This document shows positions 48,709 through 59,152 of a DNA stretch of 64,000 nucleotides, in pieces. The stretch covers positions 52,007,591 through 52,071,590 of the forward strand of contig NC_030811.1 in NCBI RefSeq assembly GCF_001704415.2. Reading direction: 5' to 3'. Source of the stretch: Capra hircus. Taxonomy: Eukaryota > Chordata > Mammalia > Artiodactyla > Bovidae. A model generated the notes under the pieces. That model worked only from the letters and a program-made list of their open reading frames with translations, ran no database searches and was not told the DNA's origin. The translations under genes were made by a program, and so were the position numbers. Positions within the stretch are counted from its first letter, which is position 1. Every line of letters begins with the position of its first letter.

Positions 48709-48878
48709 GCTGCTGCTGCTGCTAAGTCGCTTCAGTCGTGTCTGACTCTGTGCGACCCCATAGATGGCAGCCCACTAGGCTCCTCTGTCTCTGGGATTCT
48801 CCAGGCAAGAACACTGGAATGGGTTGCCATTTCCTTCTCCAATGCATGAAAGTGAAAAGCAAAAGTGAAGTCGCTCAG
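48709..48878 (-). mobile_element. Bov-A2 SINE, second unit truncated
   Basis: CTG run, one full Bov-A unit, linker 'aatgcatgaaagtgaaaagc' and only the first bases of the second unit. Target duplication TCAGATCTCT at 48699-48708 and 48879-48888 shows that the truncated form itself was inserted. Confidence 0.94.
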
Positions 48879-48888
48879 TCAGATCTCT

Positions 48889-49494
48889 AAATACAATGAT
48901 ATGTCCAGTTCGACACATCCTCTCCAGATCTAACTTTCAGCTTATAGTAAATAAAGGAAACAGAGGAACCTGCCAAATGGCCTCATGGAGACAATCTAAA
49001 GGAAACCCTGAAGGTGGCCCATCTCTTCAAAAAGTCACTGTACCAGATTAAAAGAAACTTGTGGGGACAAAACATCCAAGTGCAATGCGACGTACTGGAT
49101 TGGGCACTTGGTCAGATTGACTACAGTAATGGACTTGTTTAGATCATCTGGGGAAACCTGCATATGATCTGGCTATTAGACTAGATGCAAATGTACTGAA
49201 AAAGTAGAGATCAGTGACAAAACTGAGCAGACTGCAAAAGAGTGAGTACTGCTTTTGGTTAAAAATCATATGTTTATTTATGCATTTATTTTTATTGAAG
49301 TACAGATGCTATTATGTAGCATTTTTAAAAAGCAATCTGAAAAATTTGTTCTAAGGTGTAACCACTAGTGATTAGTTGAGTGGTGGGAATGTGATATTTT
49401 AATAAAATTCTTTTGTTTGCTTACATTTTCTAATTTTCTACAATGCCTCCATATGGCTATAATTACAAAAGGTTATATTTTTAAATGGTTGAGG
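48889..49494. other. Unique intronic DNA
   Basis: Nothing recognised except A-rich stretches after 49260. Confidence 0.4.
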
Positions 49495-49527
49495 TTTTTA
49501 AAAAATATTTTTATTTTGTATTGGGAT
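49495..49527 (-). mobile_element. L1 LINE 3' end, reversed, first segment
   Basis: 'tttttattttgtattggg' is the reversed extreme L1 3' end, interrupted by BovB and resumed at 49905. Confidence 0.7.
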
Positions 49528-49904
49528 ATGATGCTTTTGAACTGTGGTGTTGGGAAAGGCTCTTCAGAGTCCCTTGGACTGCAAGGAGATCCAACTAGTC
49601 AGTCCTAAAGGAAATCAACTCTGAATATTCATTGGAAGGACTAATGATGAAGCTGAAGCTCCAATACTTCGGCCACCTGATGCGAAGAGCTGACTCATTA
49701 GAAAAGACCCTGATGTTGGGAAAGATTGAAGGCAGGAAAAGGGGACAACAGATGACGAGATGGTTGGATGGCATCACCGACTCAATGGACATGAGTTTGA
49801 GCAAGCTCCGGGAGATGGTGAAGGACAGGGAAACTTGGGGTGCTGCAGCCCATGGGGTCGCAAAGAGTTGGACATGACTGAGCAACTGAGCAACTGAACA
49901 ACAG
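49528..49904 (+). pseudogene. BovB LINE 3' end with RT C-terminus, nested in L1
   Basis: Plus-strand frame 49632-49877 reads LKLQYFGHLMRRADSLEKT and RWLDGITDSMDMSLSKLRE, the conserved RT C-terminal region just before the BovB 3' end ('gcaactgagcaactgaacaa'). Only about 380 bp survive, so it is a 5'-truncated insertion. Confidence 0.94.
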
Positions 49905-50358
49905 TAAAACTGGGGTACAGCTGCCTAACAATACTGTGACAGTTTCAGATGAACAGGGAAGTGACTCAGCCATGCTTTACATGTACCCATTCTCCCCCAA
50001 AACTCCCCTCTCATCCAGGCTGCTACATAACACTGAGCAGAGTTCCATGTGCTATATAGCAGGTACTTGCTGATTATCCATTTTAAATATAGCGATGTGT
50101 ATATGCCCAGCCCAAACCTATCATTCTCCTGCCCCTACCCTACAACTGGAAGTTCAATTTCTAAGTCTGTGAGTCTCTTTCTGTCTTATGAGTTCATCTG
50201 TATCATTTCTTTTTAGATTCCACATATAAGGGATGTCATACAATACTTCTCCTCTGACTTACTTCACTCAGTATGACATTCTCCAGGTCCATCAAATGGT
50301 ATTATTTCATTCTGTTTAATGGCTGAGTAATATTCCATTGTATATATGTATAAAGGTG
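49905..50358 (-). mobile_element. L1 LINE 3' UTR, reversed, second segment
   Basis: Continues L1 after the BovB: 'gaacagggaagtgactcagc', 'acccattctcccccaaaact', 'gagttccatgtgctatatag', 'aatggctgagtaatattcca'. Confidence 0.9.
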
Positions 50359-52078
50359 CTTTTTTTTTTTCTGACTCATTTTCTCACAGAAGCCTCATTT
50401 CAGAAAGTTCACACGCACTGATTACATCCTGGCTCTCTCGGAGTTCAGCACATTCTACTGCACAGTTAATGCTAAACTACCATACTCGATTCAAATTCTC
50501 TGGTGGATTTTTTGTCTGAGGCCCTTGTTCCTGCTCTTCACTTTCACTGAAATCACACCCAGCAGAGTGTTTATTCCTTTAGTGAGTATAACACCTGTGT
50601 GATCAGCAGATCCCTGCTGCCAACCTGGCTGATGATACAAACAGGAAGAATGAATGTGAAAATCCACAGACTCTCATTAGAAAAAGGCTTAGCAGCACAC
50701 ACCTTTGTACATACATAGATAACATATTTTACCCAAAACACAATAGCGAAGCTATTAAAAAATCCTATTCAATACTGTAATTAACTTATTAACTTATAAG
50801 ACTATCCTGTTCCTCAATATTACTAGGCTATTTCACATACATTCCAGTCACATAATTCTAATGCACACTTTACAATTTAGAAACTAAAGTCTTTTCAAAA
50901 CCCATGCTAAACTCAGGAAACACAGGTTTGTGAGAAATCCAGAAAAGCACATACATCTTTATATATTTGTATTTAATGTGACTTTGAAGGTGTTCCACTT
51001 AAAACATCCCCAAAGTTATGGGCACTGAAAAACTGTAGCTATTTCATCTCAGTTTCAGAACAGACTGAAAAGTAGGAAACGCCAAGAGGACATGCAAATG
51101 GATGTTTACATTAATGAATTCTTTAGAAAGCATGCTTCATAAAAGAACTTTAAAGTGAGAATGGCCGGTGACTCCAAAGCCCTCTCCAAACAACATTTAA
51201 GTAATTAGTTTACTAAAAAGGCATTAAAATGAAGCAGTACAGATAATTCATTCCCAGCTGTCTACCTCAAATCCTGAACCAAGGATCTGGCACCAAGAAA
51301 CCAGAAACACTCTTTGCCTTATATAAAAAAGGGACAGTCAATAGATATTCAAGCACTGAATGATGTGCAGAGATTTTTAAATTCTCCTTAAAAATTCACT
51401 TCAATGCTAGGTTTACTTTGCCTTTTTCTCTTGGGAAGTTGTGCAGAGGTTGTTGTCTTAACATAAGTTGATTTCAGGTTCTTTTCAAAAATCCCTGTCT
51501 CCTTAATTATTTGAGTTGGCTGAAACACCAAGTCCTCTTTTAGACCCGATATATAAGTTCTAATAGTTCTCTGAGGTCGTGCTCACATGTTCAGTTTCAG
51601 TAAAAATTCATGCGACTGGACACAGAGGAGTCAGTTGAAAATGTTTTTCCTAAAAGGAGTTGCTACTATGTAATTTTGATATTAAGTTATTTCTATTAGT
51701 TATATCCTGATACATTCTGATATTCCAACAATGTTCTGAATTCATATAGCACCTCTTTACCCCAGGTTTTATAGTTTCACTCACATAAATCCATTAATCT
51801 CCCAAACTGCCCTATGAAGTCGAAAGAGCATACTCTAACTCTGCATACAAAATACTTCCAGAATGAGCTTATAAATCAGTCATGTTTTCTGCCACATGAA
51901 CAGAGAACTACAACCTGCCCCTCCCCAACAGAGAAACAAGAAAATTCCATATAGAGGTTGATTTTAAATAATCTCCTGTAAATATCTGAAGACTGAAAAC
52001 ATTTTTCCTACCCTGTTAAAAAGATACCTTTGAAAAATAAACTTGACAGATATGAGGTTGCTATAAATTCTGAAAATG
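50359..52078. other. JAZF1: Repeat-free intron 2 DNA next to exon 2
   Basis: About 1.7 kb with no repeat recognised, apart from a short T-run at 50360-50371. It forms, with 52176-55619, the longest repeat-poor block of the window, centred on the exon. Confidence 0.5.
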
Positions 52079-52084
52079 GCTTAC
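52079..52084 (-). other. JAZF1: Intron 2 splice donor of JAZF1
   Basis: The minus-strand sequence is AATAG|GTAAGC. It matches the U1 consensus at AG|GTAAG, with the exon ending in G, and is a strong donor. Confidence 0.88.
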
Positions 52085-52157
52085 CTATTAATGTAACTGA
52101 GGGCAACATAGGTTGGCTGCTGTAATTCTTGTTTTTCTAAAACACGTGGATCTGTAT
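52085..52157 (-). CDS. JAZF1: JAZF1 exon 2 (internal coding exon, partial gene)
   Basis: Read on the minus strand, a 73-bp segment is bounded by an acceptor (TTTTTATTTCAG, ending at 52158) and a donor (AG|GTAAGC, GT at 52084-52083). It begins in phase 1 (two bases completing an Asp codon) and ends after two bases of an Arg codon. Its 23 full codons read TDPRVLEKQELQQPTYVA then LSYIN, which I recognise as residues about 39-63 of JAZF1. The other two frames contain stops. JAZF1 is a 243-residue nuclear C2H2 zinc-finger protein, known as a co-regulator of the orphan receptor TR4/NR2C2 and a subunit of the NuA4/TIP60 acetyltransferase complex. This exon links the N-terminal zinc finger (exon 1) to the Ser/Pro-rich middle (exon 3). 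Neither neighbouring exon is in the window. No frameshift or substitution relative to the human protein as I remember it. It is much too short to show as a long open frame. Confidence 0.93.
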
Positions 52158-52175
52158 CTGAAATAAAAACACAAT
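52158..52175 (-). other. JAZF1: Intron 1 splice acceptor of JAZF1
   Basis: On the minus strand the intron ends TTGTGTTTTTATTTCAG directly before the exon, a T-rich tract with a CAG acceptor. Candidate branch adenines lie 20-35 bases upstream in an A/T-rich stretch (around 52178-52192). The tract is interrupted by purines but is adequate. Confidence 0.85.
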
Positions 52176-55100
52176 TACGATTTTTCAGCTTTCGCATCAG
52201 AATATATGAGGCTACCTAACCTAATGTAACAGAGGCTAAATGGAGAAAAAGATTAATTTAGTAGAGTACTTTTTAAAGAAACCTCAGTCAGCAAAACATA
52301 ATCATTTGTTCATTCATTCATAAATAACAAGATATTGCATTACTTTTCAAGAGAATTCCAAACATCAACAGTGATAAAATGTCCATCTGTCACACAAAGT
52401 CCTGCACAATCCCCCTCATAAATATTGGTTTTCACTGCTTACAGTTACAATGTTGGCATGGTTTTTGGCGGTTAATCGGCCTAAGAAAGAAAGTCTCTGT
52501 TAATTATGCTCACTTCAATGCTGGAACAAATTAGTTGCCGTTGGAGAGCTCCATCAATTTGAAAATCTACTGAGTATTGTTCATATTCCCTGAACACTTT
52601 TCTAGGTTTGGGTTCACATTCTAGAGGACAATCCTTCTCCTTAATTGTATAATGAGTTTATTATAATTTTTCTAGACTCTTAATCAGAAATTCTCATGCG
52701 GGTTCAGAATCCACAAACATCACATTCATCAGAGGATTTTTTTCCTCCTTGAAGAGACAGAATTCAAAACCATAGCAACCTTCTCTAGCGGTGTTTCTCC
52801 GACAGAACATAAAAATGCACTTTTACAACTATAAATATATTCTCCAGTTTCTCATGTACATAACTGATGGAGCTAAATATACACAAAAACAATGTTTCTA
52901 TAGTAAAACTATAAAGAAACTGAACACATTTTTGTTTTCTTAGAAAAATGTTCAGATATTTCACACAGATTTCTTTTCATTACAACCTCGCTTAAAACCA
53001 TCTCGTTATTAGAACTCTTCCAGCTGCATTCAGCAATAACACCTTCTTTGGTGAAATGACAGATGCTGTTTTCAGCACCTTTGCACAGAAAGTGTTTACT
53101 GCACGTGGTGGCTGTAAGATATGCATGCTAACTTCAAAGTGTGGTAACAGGTGATGGGGGTACAGGACGCAGATACAGTGGCATAGAGCAAGGGTGGCAA
53201 AAATGTCAGCAGAAAAATCAATTCACAAATGCTTTCCACTCCCAGACTAAAACCAGACAGTAGTGGCAATTTTATTCTTGGTGTTAAAGTTAAGAATCTC
53301 ATGTTCACTTTATTGTTTTTCCTATGCCAAGAAATTTCAGAGACATACTACTCAGAAATCCTGCTTCCTGGGTCTCTGCCATGGCAAGTCTATGAAAGCC
53401 AAATTCTGAAACAAGAGACAAAGGCTCTCTGAATGGCTCCATCAAGTCGGGTCTTAAGGTTTTTGGCAGCGCAAGTGAGAACAGATCAGTAATTCAGCAT
53501 TTCCTCTGCCTCCTACGATGACTACACATGCAACTGAGGCTATCCGTAGATCACCGGACCTACAGAAAGACTGTCTTATGAGCTTACTCCACTATCTTCC
53601 AAAACCCTAGGCTAGATGTATGCTCACATAGCCTCAAATTATGAGTGGTGGGGGAAAAAAAAGGACATCCAGAAGCTTCCAAATACCTCTCTGTAACAAC
53701 AACACTACTATCTGCAAGCACCTCAGGCAGGATTCTCCTGTTTTTCTGGAATGCAGACTCCATAACCAACAAGGAAGTAGAACCTCCAGACAGATGTCCA
53801 CCAGGCCTGAGACATCTTTCTCAGATTAATGTCTCCCTAGGCAACCTGTAGGACATCCATGAAATCTTCACGTTCTTAAAACGAAATTAGGTACTTGGTG
53901 CCCGCAGTCAGTAGAAGTCTGCATGACTGCCTCTGGAGGAAAAGCATCAGGGGCCAGTCGAGAATAAACATCAGCTCCTTCACCCGCTTCCTGGCTGACT
54001 GCTGTGTGGTGCTCATGACTCACCATTTTATGGATTTAATTATACCAGGGAACCTTCCACATTCAGTAAAAGTGTAATAGCTGCCTTCATTATTTCTCCC
54101 TCCCTGACAGAAAAGGAACTGTCTAATGCTGAAAACTCCACAGGAGGGTTAGAATGACAAGGGCATAGGGTGTTCACAGCAGGATGACGATGTCCTTTTC
54201 ACGAAGACAGGACGTCATTTAGCAGAATGACCTGGAGAAGAGAAACTCTAGCCACTGAAGATGATGACTGACTCTACCAAGAAGAACACCCTTAAACCAT
54301 GTGCCACACTGATGAGATTTTTTTTTTTTTTTTTGCATAAGTTGCTACAACAAGAAATATGATACGAATTTCAGGGGCTACAGTACACAGTTCTCCCAGA
54401 TATTTCTCTGCCTTGCTTATGGTACCGATGAAAATGTGAACCTTGATCACTGGCTGTCACTGCCCAGAGGTAAAGTCCACCTCAGTGAATGGCCTGTGGG
54501 ATAGGAATACTTGAATTTTTCACGGCTACACAATAAACCACTAAGAGATGACTTTTCTGTCTCATATCATCCCAGCACAGTCACAGATTTCAAGCAGACT
54601 GAAGGCTAAGAGAATTCAAATATGAAATGTACTTTGAAATACCCAAGCAATAAAAACCTAATGACTTTCTTCAATGTCTCTAAAACACAGTATCCTCTAA
54701 AGTGGACAGCAACGTGTCTCTTGTACCATTCCTCTTTCGGGGTAATAGCTTGAACATACTGCTCCACAGTTAAGGACGAGACACAACGCGGAGCCTGCTG
54801 TAGCTCATGTGACCTACTGTCCTGTGGCTTTACAGATTCAATTAAATGCCAAAAGGCCGGACGTCACAGCACCAATGCGACACGACTCCCATGACTTCTC
54901 AGGCGCTGGAGAGAAAAACCAGGCAGGTGGCAGGAAGAAGGAAAGGACAACCTTTAGACCCTTCTGGATAGACCTAGAGTCCCACATGATGAAAGAAGGG
55001 CCAAGAGCACATCCTGTTTGACGATGGAGGCATGTGTTCATCACGGCTGTCCCTGGTGTTGGGAACCATGGTGACCCACTGCCTGGATGTGGGGCCCGTG

Positions 55101-55619
55101 TCGAGTCTTCGGTAGCATTACCTTCAAACTTCCAGGAAAACTCAAGGTTGTCTCCCGAGTTAGCGGAGGTTACCTGATGAGCTCAAGGGCTTTGGCTGTG
55201 CTTCAGCTAGTCTGCATTGTTGGGATTTTATATGCCTCTGGAATTATTTCCAACGTAAGAAAGTAAAAATCCAGCTATACTGTCTCTCAGCAAGACTAAC
55301 GAAGCCTCTCTCAGCAATGAGCTACTTGTAGGCTGGGAGGCAGGAGTGAGGAGGAGACGACAGGATATCACATCCCCAAGAAGGCCTTCCTCAAATTCTA
55401 TATCCTGGAAACACTGGGCTCTGTGCTCAGTGTGGAGGGCAACAGTGGGAGGCCTGAGACGATGTGGGTGGGAAGGCAACCCCCGAAGATAAGACCCTGG
55501 AGAGGCAAAGGCCCACCCAGCCAGATGAGGGATACTGAAGGTCTGAGATGAAAACACCACTGTTCTGTGGACTCACTGGTAACAATTAATGGGCACAGTC
55601 TGTTCTCAGTCTTCCCCTA
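52176..55619. other. JAZF1: Repeat-poor intron 1 DNA next to exon 2
   Basis: About 3.4 kb without recognised transposons except a T17 tract (54318-54334). Small open frames around 53641-53851 and 54809-55560 have no domain and overlap on both strands. Confidence 0.45.
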
Positions 55620-55850
55620 ACAGCTGAACTCACAAAGCTGCAGAGCCTTCCACGACCTCTGCCCTTCTCTGCACCACCTCATCCGCAGCACTGTCCTTGT
55701 TCTGTGTGACCACACCACAGACTCTGGGCCTACCCTTTCCACTTTCCATGCTTCTCAGAGGCAAGCCACCTCAACTTCTCTGCTCTCTCCAGCGCTCAGC
55801 TCAGTGCCAGGCATGTAGGAGATGATGCATAATCATTATTAAATGGACAT
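55620..55850 (+). repeat. L2 LINE 3' region
   Basis: 'ccttccacgacctctgccct', 'ctttccatgcttctcagagg', and the terminal 'cagctcagtgccaggcatgt' followed by AATCATTATTAAATGG. Confidence 0.6.
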
Positions 55851-55947
55851 ACTAATTTTATGATGTGAAAAATTGAAGACTTTTGGTCAAACAGGGCAGG
55901 TGGATTAAAGGCATCTGTTTCCCTCACCATCCAAGGCCTCGTGCATG

Positions 55948-56141
55948 CATGTTAAGCCATGTTCAACTCTTTGTGACCCCATGGACTATAGCCCTCCAAA
56001 TTCCTCTGTCATTTTCCAGGGAAGAACATTGGAGTGGGTTACCATTTCCTATTCTAGGGGATCCTCCCGACCCAGGGATTGAACCTACATTTTTTGCATT
56101 GACAGGCAGACTCTTTACTATTGGCACCACCTGCCAAGCCC
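55948..56141 (-). mobile_element. Bov-tA SINE
   Basis: 'ttaagccatgttcaactctt' through 'tggcaccacctgccaagccc' is a reversed, fairly diverged Bov-tA with complete tRNA head at the right. Confidence 0.9.
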
Positions 56142-56879
56142 ATATCCAAAGCCCCACTAAGGAAGAAATAAAGGAATTCTCCAGGGATAGGAAAAAAATG
56201 AGGCAATGTCAGCAGACAAGTGATTTCAACCAGTGTTTTGAAAGATGGAAAGCTCATACAGGAGTGCGAGTGACCTAGGGAGTAGAGAGGAAGCCACAGT
56301 CTCAAGTGCCTGCAGCAGGGGAGACACATGAGCCAAGAGGGGAGCCCCCTGTAGAAGCCCGAGAGGCCCTGGACATGGAGGTGCCAGGTGCTGCCAAAGG
56401 CAAGGAAGGGGAAGTTCAGGGCTGAAAACAGGAGAACTGTTTAAAAGGCTGATTATCCACAGCCACTGAACCAGGAAACCAAGCACAGCGGAGACCAAGA
56501 AGAGTGGGGAGAACACAGGGCTGAAAATAAGGAGATTAAAGTAGAAATATACCTACTTCACTGGTCTTCAGAACACTGGCAGCCAAGCGGGAGGGTTCCT
56601 CTCTTGATTAAGTTAAGTGGGTGCAGAGATGAGATGGCCAGATGCTGACATCTGGCAATTCCCTGATTAAGTGATTTCCCTGCAGATAAGTCAACAAGCT
56701 TCATCCACGCCTCCATCCAGAGCTTCCCATCAGCTTTTTACTGCCTCGGTGTCTTAAATAGGAGCCAAGAGCAGTCAAGGAAGGGTCATTAGACATCGGA
56801 GGGTAAGTCTTGAACATGAATGGGAGATACCAAAATAAATAAATGGTGGGAGACAGGAGCAAAGGAGCAGACAAACTGG
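56142..56879. other. Unique intronic DNA
   Basis: Purine-rich; nothing recognised. Confidence 0.35.
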
Positions 56880-56995
56880 GACATGGAAAGTTAAGTGACA
56901 TGCCTATTTACACAAACTCAGTTAACAGCAAGGCTAGGACCAGAAGCCCTGCATCCTCAGAACCATTAGGCCAGTATTCTGACCATTTAAAAGGC
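56880..56995 (-). repeat. MIR SINE fragment, reversed
   Basis: 'gttaagtgacatgcctattt', 'acagcaaggctaggaccaga' and 'cattaggccagtattctgac' match the reversed MIR end. Confidence 0.6.
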
Positions 56996-58259
56996 TGCTC
57001 ATCCTCTGAGGTCAACTCGTTGCTACCATCCAGTTGTAATACTGGCCTCCATACAATCTTTACAGCTTTCTTAAAAGCCCGGCAAAGTTCTGTTGCAACT
57101 TTTCAATCCACTTTTAGGACTAAATTTTGATGAACCAACAATTTACAAAGACCAACGTTTAACTCACAGCTAGTTTATTTCAGCTGCTGAAATAAATATT
57201 TCTTGCTGGCAATAGTCCTTCCAAAAATAAAAATAAAATAATCCTACAATTGCCCATAACCAGCCTTTGAATGGATCAACTTTTCTTTCGTTTATAGACA
57301 CGTCATTTGAAACTTTTCCCAAGCCATAATTTCCATTACAGGGCAGTCAGTGCAAATTACAGCGAGATTCTTGCCTTTCCAAATTCAATGTGAAATCCAG
57401 ATGCAGTTAAGTATTGCTGTAAACTTTATGAGTTAAATATCTCAAAGTCGGGGACATTGTGCAGTATAATAACACCATCTATTAAAAAAGCATCCATGTT
57501 CCCATTTGCAGCCTGAGTTTTCCTCTACAAGTGAATGAATAAACATTATTCAATCAAGAACCGTTTGGACAATGCTCCAGGAGCCTGATTTATAAACAGA
57601 CACAGCATACTGCAGACTTTCCAGTTTCTGACATGAGAAGAGGGCTAAAGTTATTAGGAATAGACCGTTTGGACCAGAGTGCTTTCTAACTCTTCACCAA
57701 CCCATCAAACTCCTATTGATGACTGCTTGAGAGTGGTAGCTATTGTTCCTGAGTATAAGATGTGGAGCCTTATATGAATGCCACTATCAAGTCTACACCC
57801 TTCAACCAAATTCTCCACCTTGTTACCTGGGACAAGAGAGACTGCCAGAGTCCACCATGGCTGCCAGGAATGCTTACATAGCCCACAACCTGTACATCTG
57901 TATATAGCAGCCCTGAAGACGGGTGCTGGGGTTATACAACAACAAAATTCTTCTATACAGGAGTAAGACCAAAACTTACTCTCATTTGATCTTACACGCT
58001 TGTATGATTTTACACACAAATGGCTGTGTCTGCTTTCCACAGAAATGAACCTGATGATGGATCCAAGTAACATGTCATACAAAAGACCATAAAGGAACTT
58101 CTGTGTCTTTCGTGCCTATGGGAAGAGCCTATAAGCAGATATGTGGAAGAGAAGGGAGCTGCTGGTGGCTGAGGCTAAGTGACAAATGATAAGGCAGGGA
58201 AAATGATGCTCTTGAAATCCTCTCTTGAAGGGTGCAAGGAAAATGGCTGTTCATGAAGA
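56996..58259. other. Unique intronic DNA with a candidate conserved block
   Basis: 57170-57570 is AT-rich, CpG-poor and repeat-free ('aagccataatttccattaca', 'gtgcaaattacagcgagatt'), with the look of conserved non-coding DNA. Nothing else recognised. Confidence 0.35.
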
Positions 58260-58500
58260 GACCTTCCACTCCTTCTGCCTAAAACTGTTTGCCCAAGAAA
58301 GTCCTACTCATCCTCCAAAGTGTTGACCTATATACTACCTCTTCCATGCACTGTGCTATAGGCATCTGCAAATCTGTCTTAGCACCCCAGCAAAACAAAA
58401 GCTCCTTAAGGGACCAGATTTTACAGGCCACAAACCCTAAGTCCAGTGCTCTGCAAATAGTCAGTGAACATATGCTGAACAAACAAATGGATGCTCCATA
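58260..58500 (+). repeat. L2 LINE 3' end
   Basis: 'aaaagctccttaagggacca', 'gtccagtgctctgcaaatag' and 'tcagtgaacatatgctgaac' correspond to 'agctccttgagggcag...cagtgcctggcacatagtag...'. Confidence 0.6.
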
Positions 58501-58932
58501 CATGCGTAACACAAAAGACACAAAGTCAGCATCAGCTCAGTCTGTTCCACTATGGAGTCAGATGGACAGGAAAGGAAAACAGGCTCAAGCGTAAGTGACT
58601 GTCCAGCACAGAGAGATACTGACATGAAAAATACATACCAGTAAACACAGATATACAGAGGGAGAGAAAATAATGCAAACTTCAGAATAATGGAGGGCAG
58701 GTATGAAGGGCTAATTTGGGAAGGATTCACTGATGAATAGAACAGAGTTGGGTTTTAAAGGAAAGGGAGCTAGGCATAGGGAATGGTTCATAGGTGAGGT
58801 GAGGGGATCCCCAAATGGCACGAAGTGTGAAGCAGAAAGCACAGGTGAGAGCCTGTGGGCACTATGGAAAGGCAGTAGGGCGGAAGAGCCACTATTCATT
58901 AGTTATAAGATATTCATAGAAATCCTTTAAAA
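58501..58932. other. Unique intronic DNA
   Basis: Nothing confidently recognised. Confidence 0.35.
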
Positions 58933-59152
58933 CAGAGGTTCTGAACTGTGGGCAATTCCCCCCCACCTCACTCCCTATGGGGATATTTGGCAAGGTCTAG
59001 AGACAACGAGGGGAGGTGCCACTGGTATCTAGTGGGTCGAGGCCAAGGACGCTGCTAAACATCCCTACAAAGCACACAGACGGCACTCCCCTCCCCCAAC
59101 AAACAGTTACCTGGCCTAAAATGCCAACAGTGCAGGTACTGAGAAACCCGTG
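58933..59152 (+). mobile_element. MER20 (hAT-Charlie) element, near full length
   Basis: Clear MER20 order: 'cagaggttctgaactgtggg', 'ggatatttggcaaggtctag', 'ctggtatctagtgggtcgag', 'gacgctgctaaacatcccta', 'acctggcctaaaatgccaac', 'actgagaaaccc'. MER20 copies are known as progesterone/cAMP-responsive regulatory elements in endometrial stromal cells of placental mammals. Activity of this copy is not known. Confidence 0.88.

Larger units (their letters stand above)
1..52084 (-). other. JAZF1: JAZF1 intron 2 (5' part, continues beyond window start)
   Basis: Everything left of the exon belongs to the intron that separates JAZF1 exons 2 and 3, transcribed right to left. I looked for the exon 3 start (coding FMTDAARREQ) on the minus strand and did not see it, which agrees with the roughly 100-kb intron 2 known in human. 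No other convincing spliced coding exon was found; contents are listed individually. Confidence 0.85.

Noticed and set aside
1..52084. JAZF1 exon 3
   Set aside because: Searched for the coding start of the next exon on the minus strand and saw none; it is expected about 100 kb away.
57705..58082. 125-codon minus frame with scattered cysteines (same strand as JAZF1)
   Set aside because: Cysteine spacing does not follow a zinc-finger pattern and no splice-bounded exon could be made; it is not a JAZF1 exon.
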